Positions 6,938-15,587 are shown, counted from the first letter of the stretch. The stretch: DNA of 40,039 nt from Deltaproteobacteria bacterium (GCA_016938035.1 JAFGVK010000067.1:1-40039), one strand, 5' to 3'. The notes: generated by a model from the letters alone, not told the origin. Numbers and translations are program-made.

Positions 6938-7621
6938 ATGCGAGCGTGGGATATTGTCGATCACGAGGACCTCCCCTACGAAGACGGGACGATCTACCTC
7001 ATGGAGCGTGGCAGCGAGTATGTGATCGCCGTCAACGGGCGTGAGCTGATGGGGAACCGGATGCACGGCTCCGAGGACGCGCTGGCGGACTACGCCTGCG
7101 ACCGCCTGGAGGTGCTCGACGACGCCAAGGTGCTGGTGGGCGGCCTGGGCATGGGCTTCACCCTCGCCGCGGTGCTCCGGCGAATCGGCCCCAGCGGCGT
7201 CGCCACCGTGGCCGAGCTGATGACGGCGGTGGTGAAGTGGAACCGGGACTACGTGGGGCGGGCGGCCAAGCACCCCCTCCGCGACCCCAGGGTGCAGATC
7301 CACCTCGGCGACGTCGCCGAGCCGATCGAGACCCACACCGACTACTGGAGCGCGATCCTCCTCGACGTGGACAACGGCCCACAGGCCCTGACCCGCCCCA
7401 CCAACGGCTGGCTCTACTCCGACGACGGCATCACCGTGGCGCGCAATTCCCTCATCACCGGCGGGATCCTCGGGATCTGGTCGGTGTTCCCGGACGATGA
7501 CCTCACCGACAGGCTGTCGGCGCTCGGCTTCGACGCGGAGATGATCCAGTTCACCGAGGACGGGCGCCCTACCCCGGACGATGACGGCGTCCACGTGCTG
7601 TGGATGGCGCGCAAGCGCTGA
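6938..7621 (+). CDS. Spermidine-synthase-like protein (class I SAM-fold)
   Basis: A 227-residue protein with a Rossmann nucleotide-binding core: KVLVGGLGMGFTLAAVL (64-80, the glycine loop), VATVAELMTAVVKWNRDYVG (88-107, acidic residue after strand 2), VQIHLGDVAE (119-128) and SAILLDVDNGP (138-148), where polyamine aminopropyltransferases keep catalytic aspartates. It lacks most of the N-terminal beta-domain of full-length SpeE (about 280-300 residues). It is therefore better called a SpeE-like enzyme of unknown substrate than a proven spermidine synthase. The ATG start follows GGATGAG. It stands alone between gene-free repeat regions. Confidence 0.75.
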   Translation: MRAWDIVDHEDLPYEDGTIYLMERGSEYVIAVNGRELMGNRMHGSEDALADYACDRLEVLDDAKVLVGGLGMGFTLAAVLRRIGPSGVATVAELMTAVVKWNRDYVGRAAKHPLRDPRVQIHLGDVAEPIETHTDYWSAILLDVDNGPQALTRPTNGWLYSDDGITVARNSLITGGILGIWSVFPDDDLTDRLSALGFDAEMIQFTEDGRPTPDDDGVHVLWMARKR

Positions 7622-7851
7622 TCGCCGCGCCGCGGCGGGGGCTGTCGCGCGCCGCAGGCGCGACCTCCTGTGTTCGCCGGGCCGGGCCCGCCCTCCGAGG
7701 AGCGGCGCGCCACCCTGTGCGATGAGGGCGTCCACGCGCGCTGGTTGCCGCGCGGGCGCGGCGTTGGGCGGCACGGGTCCATCAGCCGGACAGTCTCACA
7801 GGGAGCGCTTCATCATTCCACAGGAATCATCAGATGCAGTTGCTCGTCGAG

Positions 7852-7991
7852 TCTTCCAGACTGTAAACGGGCGCCGGGTCGCTAGGCATGTCGGCGTGTG
7901 ACCGCCGTTCCCTAGGGAGGAAGCGTGCTTTTGTGCGCGACGAGCGAAGGAACAAGGACACGCGTCGAGAGGCCAGCGGAGCGGCGCCCGT
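7852..7991 (+). mobile_element. MITE-like element B, copy 2
   Basis: Starts TCTTCCAGACTGTAA. From 7866 the inverted end AACGGGCGCCGGGTCGCT pairs with the right end AGCGGAGCGGCGCCCGTT; the outer 12 bases are perfectly inverted. The interior holds the palindrome TCCCTAGGGA, then GTGCGCGACGAGCG, GGAACAAGG and GTCGAGAGGCCAGCGGA, matching the copies at 1184 and 34433. There is no coding capacity. Confidence 0.78.
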
Positions 7992-8220
7992 TTGGCGGTG
8001 TCCCAGCCTGGGCGGGGGCTGTCGCGCGGCGTGGCACCGGCTCGGTGGGGGCCGTGCTCGGGCAGCGGAGCGCGGCTCCTCCCGAGGGCGCGGTGGTCAC
8101 GGTACAAGGTCGCGACGCGCCGCTCCCCGCGGGTGGCGTCAGGTGGTCACCCATCCGATGCGCCTCACCCAGCGTCCGGGGTCTCCTCGTGAGGCGGTCC
8201 CTGGGGCGGACGGCAGACGG

Positions 8221-8392
8221 CTGCGGCGCCGTCCGGGTCGGCGTTTGCGGGGCGCCGATCCCCCCGCCAGGCCCGTCACGGCGCCCCGGCAAGGCGAGGG
8301 ATGGGCGCCCGGTAGCAGGCGTCTGCGGCGCCGTCCGGGTCGGCGTTCGCGATGCGCCGATCCCCCCGCCAGGCCCGTCGCGGCGCCCCGAC
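8221..8392 (+). repeat. Two-unit tandem repeat, 102-bp period
   Basis: About 70 bp beginning CTGCGGCGCCGTCCGGGTCG at 8221 recurs at 8323 with only a handful of differences; the remaining ~32 bp of each period differ. Both units carry GCGCCGATCCCCCCGCCAGG. There is no reading frame or known function; it may be a recent local duplication of intergenic DNA. Confidence 0.8.
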
Positions 8393-8717
8393 CAGGAGCG
8401 GGACCGGCGCGCAGAGGGGGCGCGTCCCAGGCCAGACCGCGCGCTGGCGCGGTGGGTGGCGGGTCGGGCCTGACGGCGGTCGCCCCAACAGGATAGGGGG
8501 AGGCGTGGCAAGGGGGAGAGGGGAGGACCCTTGGTCTCTGTGCTCTCCATCGCCCGTGCCCTCCACGCTTTTGGGCACTACGTCCGCATCCGCCTCCGAG
8601 AGATCAGGGGCGGGGCGGCGCCGCGCGATCCGCCGGATGACCGGCGCTGATCCGCAGAGGTTTACAGGTGCCTCACCCCGATCCGATTAGAATGGGCTCC
8701 CCCTCGTGAGGTCACTG

Positions 8718-9428
8718 ATGCGCGCGCTCGCCCTGCTGCTCCTGCTCTCCGCCTGTACAGGCAAGGACGCCCCAGATCCCGACGAGGTCGACACCGACAC
8801 GGACACCGACACGGACACCGACACGGACACCGACACGGACACCGACACCGACACCGACACGGACACCGACGTGGACGCCTGGTGGGAGGGCGAGGCGGGT
8901 GACGCGGACGGGGACGGCTGGACCGCGGCGGAGGGGGACTGCGACGACGGCGAGGCGCGGGTCAACCCCGGCGAGGCGGACGACCGCTGCGACGGCCTGG
9001 ACAACGACTGCGACGGGTCGGTGGACGAGGACTTTGGCTACCCAGACCCCCCCTCGGCCCTAGGGGACCTCACCGACATCGAGGAGACCCTGGCCTACGC
9101 CTGGCTCTTCCCCGAGGGGGACGAGGACCGCTGGACCTTTTACGTGGAGGACCCGGATTTCGGGTGGTTCGACGTGGAGATCGCACTCTACGGGGTGCCC
9201 CTGTCTGGGGACTGGGCCCTGGACCTCTACCTCACCGAGGACAATTGGGGCGACGATCAGGGCCTGGTCGCGACCGCGGACGACAATGGGGACGGCGGCA
9301 ACGAGCTGATCAACTACGGTGGCTCTGACTATCTCGACAACAGCGGGTGGTACGAGGTGGTGGTGCGCGGCGACGGCGCGCGCTGCTCGGCGCCCTACAC
9401 CCTTCAGCTGCTGGTGGGGACATGGTGA
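8718..9428 (+). CDS. MopE-type metal-binding lipoprotein with Asp-Thr repeat linker
   Basis: A 236-residue lipoprotein: MRALALLLLLSAC places the lipidated cysteine at residue 13. An uninterrupted Asp-Thr repeat of about 27 residues follows (~25-51). Next is one MopE-type calcium/copper-binding module (DADGDGWTAAEGDCDDGEAR, then GLDNDCDGSVDED). The C-terminal ~125-residue beta-rich domain (ALDLYLTEDN, ADDNGDGG, GWYEVVVRG, YTLQLL) resembles bacterial pre-peptidase C-terminal (PPC) domains. The ATG at 8718 is preferred over the GTG at 8706 because GAGG lies 6 bases before it and it gives a clean signal peptide. It overlaps the phospholipase D-like gene by 7 bases. Confidence 0.85.
   Translation: MRALALLLLLSACTGKDAPDPDEVDTDTDTDTDTDTDTDTDTDTDTDTDTDVDAWWEGEAGDADGDGWTAAEGDCDDGEARVNPGEADDRCDGLDNDCDGSVDEDFGYPDPPSALGDLTDIEETLAYAWLFPEGDEDRWTFYVEDPDFGWFDVEIALYGVPLSGDWALDLYLTEDNWGDDQGLVATADDNGDGGNELINYGGSDYLDNSGWYEVVVRGDGARCSAPYTLQLLVGTW
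8790..8870 (+). repeat. In-frame hexanucleotide microsatellite encoding (Asp-Thr)n
   Basis: About 13.5 units of GACACC/GACACG encode an acidic Asp-Thr linker between the lipid anchor and the metal-binding module. The unit is 6 bp, so slippage would change linker length without shifting frame. Synonymous C/G alternation at the third Thr base shows it is not perfectly homogenised. Confidence 0.9.
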
Positions 9429-11500
9429 TCACGATCCTTTTGGCCCTCGGGTGCGCTCCCTCTGATCCGTCCGCGGTCGACCGCCTCGCGGCGCTCCCGC
9501 CCGTGCCGGCGGTTGTGGATGGCTGCTCGCTCACCGCCAACCTGGAGCTGGTGCCCCTGGACAGCTGGGGGAGGGATCTGTCCGGCGCGACCTGGGGCCT
9601 GGACCGGGAGCCCGACCTGGTCAGCGACCCCGCGGCGGGGCCGGGGGTGATGCTCCTCCCGCTGGGGTCCACCCCGGTTGACCTGACCGCGGTGCTGCGC
9701 GCGGACGACTACGAGGGCGCCTCGGTGAAGGTCCGCTGGGAGGGCGCGGGCGGGGCGGCGGGCTTCTCTCTGGAGACCGACGATCACGCGGTCGCCACCT
9801 GGGAGGAGCGGACGATCGCCGGGCGCGCCTGTCCGGTCTACACCGTGTTCCTCGCGCCGGAGCACCGCTGGTTCGCCGCGGCGGGTCGCGCCCCGAGCCT
9901 GTCCGGCGCGACCCTCTACCTGGACGGGGAGGACACCTGGGCGGCGGTGGCGCAGGACATGGCGGGGGTGAGCCGGCGCCTGACCTGGAGCACCTGGTGG
10001 TGGGAGTCGAGCTTCGAGCTGGTGCGCCCGTGGAACCACGCCACCCTCAGCGAGGCGCAGCGCGAGCAGAACACGGTGATGTCCCTGTTCGAAGCCCTGC
10101 CGGGGGTGGAGCGCCGCCTGCTCCTCAACCGCTTCTGGGCCGACAACCTCGACGCGGCGGCGGCCCTCAACTCGGACAGCGCCCTGCTCGCCAAGGCGGA
10201 GGCCGCGGGGGACGACTTCGAGGTCATCTTCCAGGCCAACACCATCGACGTCCCTGTGGAGGGGCAGTACGACTACCAGCCTCCCTCCTGGTCTCTCACC
10301 CCGCGCCTCGCTGAGAACCCGCGTTACGCCGCCCGCACCGTGGTCCGCACCGACCCCGGCGGCGAGGCTTGGCGCCAGAGCAGCACCCTCCAGGTGGCCT
10401 CGTGGCACCAGAAGGCGATGGTGATGGACGGCGAGGTGGCCTGGGTGGTGGGGATGAACAGCAAGGGCACCGACTGGGACGGGGTCGAGCACCGCGTCTA
10501 CGACGCCCGCCGCATGCCCTTCGACGCCACCGCCTCCGAGCGGGAGGACGTGGTGGACGGGGTGGAGATCCCTGAGTTCGAGCCCCGCAAGGACTTCGCG
10601 GTGCGCCTGGAGGGCCCCGCGGTGCGCGACGTGGAGGAGATCCTCCACCAGCGCTGGGAGTCCTCCCTCGCGGGGGGTGAGCTCTACGCCGACCGGGCCA
10701 CCCCCTTCACCCTCGACCCTGCCCCCGCCTCGCCCGGTGGCGCGGTGCAGGTCCAGATCGGGGCCACCATGCCCCCTCCCTTCAATGACCTGTCGATCCT
10801 GGAGACTCAGCGGCGGGCCCTCTCCCAGGCGGAGGACCTGATCCTGATCGAGGACCAGTACTTCCGCGCGCCGATCCTCAACGAGGTCATCGCCGCACGC
10901 ATGTTCGAGAAGCCGGAGCTGCGCCTGATCGTGGTGACGATGGACGTGAGCACCTGGGACGGGGGCTCCCAGTGGACGCACCTCACCGACGCGTGGTTCG
11001 CGGACCAGTTCCCGGGGCGCTACCAGCTGCTGACGCTGGTGGCCTCGGACCTCTACCTGGATGAGGGCTACCTCTGGGACACGGTGGAGCTGGTGGAGCA
11101 GCCGATCTTCACCCACTCCAAGCTGCGGATCGTGGACGACCGCTACCTCTCGGTGGGATCGGCCAACTACAACAACCGCGGCTACCTCTACGAGGGTGAG
11201 CTCAACGCCTCGGTGCTCGACCAGGACTTCGTCCGCGAGGCGCGGGCGCGGGTGATGCAGAACTGGGTGGGGCCCAGGTGGGCGGGGCAGCTCACGGGGG
11301 ACGGCGCTCACGATTTCGAGGTGGTGCGTCAAGCCGCCGCAGAGAACCGCGCGGTGCTGGACTGGTGGGAGGAGAACGGGGGCGATCTGGACGTGGACGA
11401 GGCGCTCGCCGCCAAGGCCAGCCACTGGACCAGCGGCTTCCTGGTGCCCCTCACCATCGCCGGCGACTACGAGTGGGACGTGGGGCCGGACCTGTTCTGA
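9422..11500 (+). CDS. Phospholipase D-superfamily protein, predicted lipoprotein
   Basis: A 692-residue protein with two HKD motifs: HQKAMVMD (His329, Lys331, Asp336) in SWHQKAMVMDGEVAWVVGMN, and HSKLRIVD (His565, Lys567, Asp572), each followed by the Gly/Asn-rich tail typical of the family. It should cleave or transfer a phosphodiester head-group (phospholipase D or cardiolipin-synthase chemistry). The N-terminus MVITILLALGC resembles a very short lipoprotein signal with Cys11 but lacks basic residues; about 185 residues of beta-rich sequence precede the PLD core. The ATG overlaps the end of the upstream lipoprotein gene (ATGGTGA), so the two are translationally coupled. A GTG 75 bases earlier would add a basic n-region but a much longer overlap. 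Confidence 0.86.
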   Translation: MVITILLALGCAPSDPSAVDRLAALPPVPAVVDGCSLTANLELVPLDSWGRDLSGATWGLDREPDLVSDPAAGPGVMLLPLGSTPVDLTAVLRADDYEGASVKVRWEGAGGAAGFSLETDDHAVATWEERTIAGRACPVYTVFLAPEHRWFAAAGRAPSLSGATLYLDGEDTWAAVAQDMAGVSRRLTWSTWWWESSFELVRPWNHATLSEAQREQNTVMSLFEALPGVERRLLLNRFWADNLDAAAALNSDSALLAKAEAAGDDFEVIFQANTIDVPVEGQYDYQPPSWSLTPRLAENPRYAARTVVRTDPGGEAWRQSSTLQVASWHQKAMVMDGEVAWVVGMNSKGTDWDGVEHRVYDARRMPFDATASEREDVVDGVEIPEFEPRKDFAVRLEGPAVRDVEEILHQRWESSLAGGELYADRATPFTLDPAPASPGGAVQVQIGATMPPPFNDLSILETQRRALSQAEDLILIEDQYFRAPILNEVIAARMFEKPELRLIVVTMDVSTWDGGSQWTHLTDAWFADQFPGRYQLLTLVASDLYLDEGYLWDTVELVEQPIFTHSKLRIVDDRYLSVGSANYNNRGYLYEGELNASVLDQDFVREARARVMQNWVGPRWAGQLTGDGAHDFEVVRQAAAENRAVLDWWEENGGDLDVDEALAAKASHWTSGFLVPLTIAGDYEWDVGPDLF

Positions 11501-11540
11501 GCAGGGCGGGGGCGCGCTCCTAGCGGGCGGGTGGAGCTCG

Positions 11541-11565
11541 CGCCCCCCTCTCCAGGGAGGGGGCG
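11541..11565. terminator. GC-rich hairpin after the PLD gene
   Basis: CGCCCCC and GGGGGCG form a 7-bp stem around an 11-base interior that can pair further. It lies 41 bases after the PLD stop and just before a -10-like TACACT (11566-11571) and the GAGGAGGAAG ribosome site of the next gene. There is no T-tract, so it could be a weak terminator or a leader structure. Confidence 0.3.
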
Positions 11566-11592
11566 TACACTGGTGACGAGGAGGAAGTCACC

Positions 11593-12270
11593 ATGGCACG
11601 CGATCTGGTCGACCTCGTCAACCAACAGGTAGCATCCTGGAACGCTGAGAAGCGGGCGATGGAGGAGCGGCTCTCGCGGGCCCGTCCCAAGCCTATCGTC
11701 ACCATCTCGCGCCAGCTCGCCGCGGGCGGGCGACAGGTGGCGGAGCGGGTGGCCGAGGGACTCGAGTACGCCCTGATTGACAAGGAGGTGGTGAACGAGA
11801 TCGCGCGCCGCTCGGAGGTCCGCCGGGATCTGGTCGAGGCGGTGGACGAGCGGACCAGGTCCTACATCCACGGGTGGATCGAGGGGGCCCTGCGCGGGTG
11901 GGATTTCGACGAGGGCGACTTCCACCAGTACCTGCTGATGGTGGTCCACTCCTTCTCCAGGCTCGGCGCCGTCGTCATCCTGGGGAGGGGCGCCAACTTC
12001 ATCCCGGTGGACCGCCCCGCGCTCCACGTGCGGGTCATCGCCCCGGTGGAGGACCGGATCGCGCGCCTGATGCACACCGGCAAGACCCGCGACGAGGCGG
12101 TGCTGGCCCTGCGCGACAGCGACGCACACCGCGGCGGCTTCGTCCGCAAGGTCTTCCACGCGGACTGGGAAGACCCCCAGGCCTACGACCTGGTGATCAA
12201 CACCGGGCGGCTCTCTCCCGAGACCGCGGCGGCGGGGATCGTGGACGCGGTGAGGCGGATGGAGCGCTGA
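11593..12270 (+). CDS. Cytidylate-kinase-like family protein
   Basis: A 225-residue P-loop protein of the cytidylate-kinase-like family (related to CMP kinase; substrate usually unproven). The stretch PIVTISRQLAAGGRQVAERV (34-53) aligns with the family's ITISRExGSGGxxIAExLA. The phrase YALIDKEVVNEIARRSEV (59-76) matches its fYDkEli motif, and VVILGRGANFI (~133-143) and the basic RIARLM stretch follow. The normally GSGG loop reads AAGG here. About 30 charged residues precede the core. The ATG has an excellent GAGGAGGAAG ribosome site 6 bases upstream. A small hairpin (CCTGTC/GACAGG, 12272-12291) follows the stop. Confidence 0.8.
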   Translation: MARDLVDLVNQQVASWNAEKRAMEERLSRARPKPIVTISRQLAAGGRQVAERVAEGLEYALIDKEVVNEIARRSEVRRDLVEAVDERTRSYIHGWIEGALRGWDFDEGDFHQYLLMVVHSFSRLGAVVILGRGANFIPVDRPALHVRVIAPVEDRIARLMHTGKTRDEAVLALRDSDAHRGGFVRKVFHADWEDPQAYDLVINTGRLSPETAAAGIVDAVRRMER

Positions 12271-12694
12271 GCCTGTCCCCATGCCGACAGGAGGGGGGCC
12301 TCCGAGAGCGCGACCCCTCCAAGTCCTCCCCCCAGGGCTCCGACAACTCTCGGGGTCCGGATTTGCGGCCCCAGGACGCCGAGGGCCTTGTCGGCCGCTC
12401 GCGGTGCGCGGTCGCGTCCATCGCGAACGCGCGTTCGCTCCCTACCGTCCTCCCAGCCCTCGACGCCCTGGACCTCAGCTCTACCCGTGGGGGATCCGGT
12501 GGCTCAGAGGTGGCGCGCCTGTACCAGGGCCGACGTTTGACCGTGCCCTCTCACTGGCCGGACCTCCGATTTCGCAACAACAATCGAAGGTTGAGCACCT
12601 CTGTCGAAGAGGCGCCGAGCCGTTCCACTGAGCCAGACGGACAGACCTTGGCCAGTGGGTGATGTTCCGGATCGCGTGGGGATAAGGAGCCGCG
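12271..12694. other. Intergenic region, no gene seen
   Basis: About 420 bp without a supportable gene or tRNA. A hairpin at 12272-12291 directly follows the cytidylate-kinase-like gene. The rest is GC-rich with no repeat matching the A, B or C families. Confidence 0.4.
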
Positions 12695-15055
12695 ATGAAC
12701 ACCCAGCCCCTCCCCATCGATCCCTACCTGCCCGCGATCCTCGACGCGCTCGCGCGGCGCCCCCGCCTGGTGCTCACCGCGAGCCCCGGCGCGGGCAAGA
12801 CCACCAGGCTCCCGCCGGCCCTCCTGGATCAGGTGGACGGGGAGGTCTGGGTGCTCGAGCCCCGCAGGGTGGCGGCGCGGGCCGCGGCCAGCAGGGTGGC
12901 GCAGGAGCGCGGGGGCGCCGTGGGCGACGAGGTGGGCTGGCACGTCCGCTTCGACCGCAGGGCGGGGCGCGGCACCCGCCTCCTGTACATGACGGTGGGG
13001 GTGTACCTCAGGCGCCTCCAGGACGACCCCTTCCTGAGCGGGGTGGGCGCGGTGGTGGTGGACGAGCTCCATGAGCGATCCCTGGACCTCGACCTGGCGA
13101 TCGGCCTGACCCGCGCGGTGCAGCGAGAGGTGCGCGACGACCTGCTGCTGGTGGCGATGTCGGCGACCCTGGACGCTGGCGCGGTGTCGGCGTGGCTGGA
13201 CGCCCCGGTGGTGGCGGTGCCCGGCGCGCTGCACGAGGTGAGGGTGCGCTGGGACCGGCACCCGGACCTCCGCCCCCTGGAGGACCGCGCCGCCGAGGCG
13301 ATCGTCGAGGTGTGCGCCGAGACGGACGGGCGGGTGTTGGTGTTCCTGCCGGGGCTGGCAGAGCTTCACAGGGTGGCCCGCCGCCTGCCCCCGAGCCTGT
13401 CGGTGGACCTGCTCCACGGCTCCTTCCCCCTCGACGAGCAGGCGAGGGTGATCGACGGGCGCAGCGGCGGGGTGGTGGTGCTCGCCACCAACGTGGCCGA
13501 GACCTCGGTGACCGTGTCGGGGGTGCGGGCGGTGGTGGACGCCGGGGTGGCGCGTCAGCTCCGTCAGGACCGCGGCAGCGGCCTGGACCGGCTGGACCTG
13601 TCGCCGATCTCCCAAGCCTCCGCCGCCCAGCGGGCAGGGCGCGCCGGGCGCCTGGGCCCGGGGCTCTGCCGGCGCCTGTGGACCGAGGCTGCGCACCGTC
13701 AGCGTCCTGAGCACGACCTGCCCGAGGTGGCCCGCGCCGACCTGGCTGGGGTGGTGCTCCAGCTCCTGGCGTGGGGAGAGCCCGACCCCGCCGCCTTCGG
13801 CTGGCTCCAGACACCAGATCCTGACGCGCTCGCGCGGGCGACAGCCCTGCTGGAGGCGCTGGGGCTGACGCGCGCAGGAACGCTGACGGAGCTGGGTCGG
13901 GTGGCGGCGACGCTTCCGGTGCAGCCGCGCCTGGCCCGCCTCCTGCTCGCGGTCCACGCGGCGGGTCGCCTGGAGGAGGGCGCCGCGGCCGTGGCGGCGC
14001 TGGGTCGCCGTCAGGGCGGTGGCGCCGAGCTGTTCGCGGGTGTGCTCCGCCCCTCGGGGCCCGACGAGGCTCGCGAGGTGGAGCAGCTCGTCAGGCTGAC
14101 GCGGGCCGCGTTAGGGCGTGAGCAGAGCCGTCAGGGTCCCGACAGCCTTCCCAGGGCGGCGCTGGCCGCGTGGCCCGACAGGGTGGCGCTGGTGCGCGAG
14201 GGGGGCGCGGGGCGGATGGTGGGGGGCAGGGGGGTGCGCCTGCCGGCTGACAGCCCCGCAGGGCTCTACTGTTGCCTCGACCTGGAGGGCAGCGGACAGG
14301 CCGCTACCGTTAGGGCCTTCTCGGCTGTTCGTCCGGAGTGGCTGACGCTGGAGGACACCCTGACGGTGCGGCTGGAGGGTGAGGTGGTGCGGGCGGTTCG
14401 GCAGCGGCGTTACCGCGACCTGGTGCTCTCGGAGGTCGCCGCGCCGCTCCCGACGGACGGATCGGTGGAGGAACTGCTCGTGCGTCAGGCCCTTCAGAAG
14501 CCGATCGACAGCCTCGGGTTGGACAGGGACGAGGTGCTCCAGTGGCTGGGGCGCGTGGCCCTGCTGCGCGTCGCGCGTCCCGGCCTGGAGCTGCCCGACC
14601 TGCTGGGGCAGGGGCTGATGCATCACCTGCCCGACCTGGTGCAGGGGTGCAGATCCCTCGACGAGGTGCGCCGCCAGCTCCCGGAGCGCCTCGACAGGGT
14701 GCTGAGCTGGAGCCAGCGTCAGGCCCTGCGCGAGCTGACGCCCGAGCACCTGACGGTGCCGTCAGGATCGTCGCGGCCTCTCGTCTACCGGCCTGACGGT
14801 CCTCCGGTGCTGTCGGTGCGGATGCAGGAGCTCTTTGGTCTGCGCGACACCCCCAGGGTCGCCGGGCGGCCGGTGCTGCTCCATTTGCTCGCCCCTAACG
14901 GCAGGCCACAGCAGGTGACCGACGACCTGGCCGGCTTCTGGGCCCGCACCTGGCCGGAGGTCCGCAGGGAGCTCCGCGGCCGCTACCCCAAACACGCTTG
15001 GCCCGAGGACCCGCTCAGCGCCGCCCCCCTGCGCGGGGTGAAGCGGCGGCCCTGA
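12695..15055 (+). CDS. hrpB: ATP-dependent RNA helicase HrpB
   Basis: A 786-residue DEAH/RHA-type helicase. Motif I is SPGAGKTT (30-37); Ia is LEPRRVAARAAASRV (54-68); motif II is DELH in VVDELHERS (121-129); motif III is MSATLD (155-160); motif V is ATNVAETSVTV and motif VI is QRAGRAGR. The long C-terminal HrpB-specific region runs to GRYPKHAWPEDP, the family's characteristic ending, and the length is close to the E. coli protein (about 810). The cellular role is poorly defined; an RNA-related role is inferred. The ATG follows AAGGAG. Confidence 0.95.
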   Translation: MNTQPLPIDPYLPAILDALARRPRLVLTASPGAGKTTRLPPALLDQVDGEVWVLEPRRVAARAAASRVAQERGGAVGDEVGWHVRFDRRAGRGTRLLYMTVGVYLRRLQDDPFLSGVGAVVVDELHERSLDLDLAIGLTRAVQREVRDDLLLVAMSATLDAGAVSAWLDAPVVAVPGALHEVRVRWDRHPDLRPLEDRAAEAIVEVCAETDGRVLVFLPGLAELHRVARRLPPSLSVDLLHGSFPLDEQARVIDGRSGGVVVLATNVAETSVTVSGVRAVVDAGVARQLRQDRGSGLDRLDLSPISQASAAQRAGRAGRLGPGLCRRLWTEAAHRQRPEHDLPEVARADLAGVVLQLLAWGEPDPAAFGWLQTPDPDALARATALLEALGLTRAGTLTELGRVAATLPVQPRLARLLLAVHAAGRLEEGAAAVAALGRRQGGGAELFAGVLRPSGPDEAREVEQLVRLTRAALGREQSRQGPDSLPRAALAAWPDRVALVREGGAGRMVGGRGVRLPADSPAGLYCCLDLEGSGQAATVRAFSAVRPEWLTLEDTLTVRLEGEVVRAVRQRRYRDLVLSEVAAPLPTDGSVEELLVRQALQKPIDSLGLDRDEVLQWLGRVALLRVARPGLELPDLLGQGLMHHLPDLVQGCRSLDEVRRQLPERLDRVLSWSQRQALRELTPEHLTVPSGSSRPLVYRPDGPPVLSVRMQELFGLRDTPRVAGRPVLLHLLAPNGRPQQVTDDLAGFWARTWPEVRRELRGRYPKHAWPEDPLSAAPLRGVKRRP

Positions 15056-15158
15056 GCCTCGTTGACGCGCTCGGTGTCCGTCCCGCCCGGCGATCGAAGC
15101 TGGCGCTTTGCTGCGCTATCTTAGACGTTCATCCGTGTACCGAGCGGCCCTAGACGGT

Positions 15159-15301
15159 TGAGCCGCTCGTAAGAGCCCCCTCTGCGCGTGGCAAGGCCGG
15201 CGGCGCTACGGGAGAACGCCGATGTTCGTCGCAACGTGCTTCGGACGAACCAGCATTTTGGTGGAGGCAGCGCAGCGGTGGGGCTTATTGCGAGGGGCTC
15301 A
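15159..15301 (+). mobile_element. MITE-like element A, copy 3
   Basis: 143 bp starting TGAGCCGCTCGTAAGAG and ending TTGCGAGGGGCTCA. It is flanked by CGGT at 15155-15158 and CGGT at 15302-15305, a perfect 4-bp target duplication that differs from the AGGT at copies 1 and 2. The interior retains CTCTGCGCGTGGCAAGGCC and GGCAGCGCAGCGGTGGGG. This copy shows that the flanking tetranucleotide belongs to the target rather than the element. Confidence 0.85.
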
Positions 15302-15587
15302 CGGTTGTCGCGGGAGGCTCAAGGATGAAGCGCTTCCTGTGCGACCGTCCGGCGAATGGACCGGTGCCTCGCCTGCGAAGGCTCCGGGGGGCCGGGTCGG
15401 TGGCGCCGCTGGCTCCCAGGAGGGCGCCGGGTGGAGCCAGGGGCCGCGTGGTCTGTCCACCAACGGGGCGCGGCGCGCGCTGCGCTCACCGGGGCCATGG
15501 ACCGCGCACAGAGGCCAGCGGGTCGACGCCGTTCGGCTGCTCCGGGCGCCCCTGGCCAGGCCGTCCGCGGGGCGGGTCGCCAGCAGA

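Larger units (their letters stand above)
7622..8717. other. Gene-free region with element B and a tandem repeat
   Basis: About 1.1 kb without a supportable gene. It contains element B copy 2 (7852-7991) and a two-unit 102-bp tandem repeat (8221-8392). Near the right end a -10-like TAGAAT (8688-8693) lies about 25 bases before the start of the next gene. A TTTACA at 8661 is too far from it (21 bp) to be a standard -35. The phrase CACAGGGAGCGCTTCATC at 7797-7814 recurs inverted near 15323, next to element A copy 3. Confidence 0.5.

Noticed and set aside
8661..8693. TTTACA ... TAGAAT as the promoter of the DT-repeat lipoprotein
   Set aside because: The 21-bp spacing is too long for a standard sigma-70 promoter; only the -10-like box is mentioned.
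8790..8870. The hexanucleotide tract as a non-coding satellite or CRISPR-like repeat
   Set aside because: It is in frame inside a good lipoprotein gene and encodes alternating Asp-Thr.
12480..12640. A possible tRNA in the cytidylate-kinase/hrpB gap (GGTGGCTCAGAGGTGGCG phrase)
   Set aside because: No acceptor or anticodon stems can be paired into a cloverleaf.
12551..13957. A 468-codon minus-strand frame opposite hrpB
   Set aside because: Composition is His/Gln/Arg/Gly-rich with no domain, and it lies fully opposite the clear HrpB helicase.
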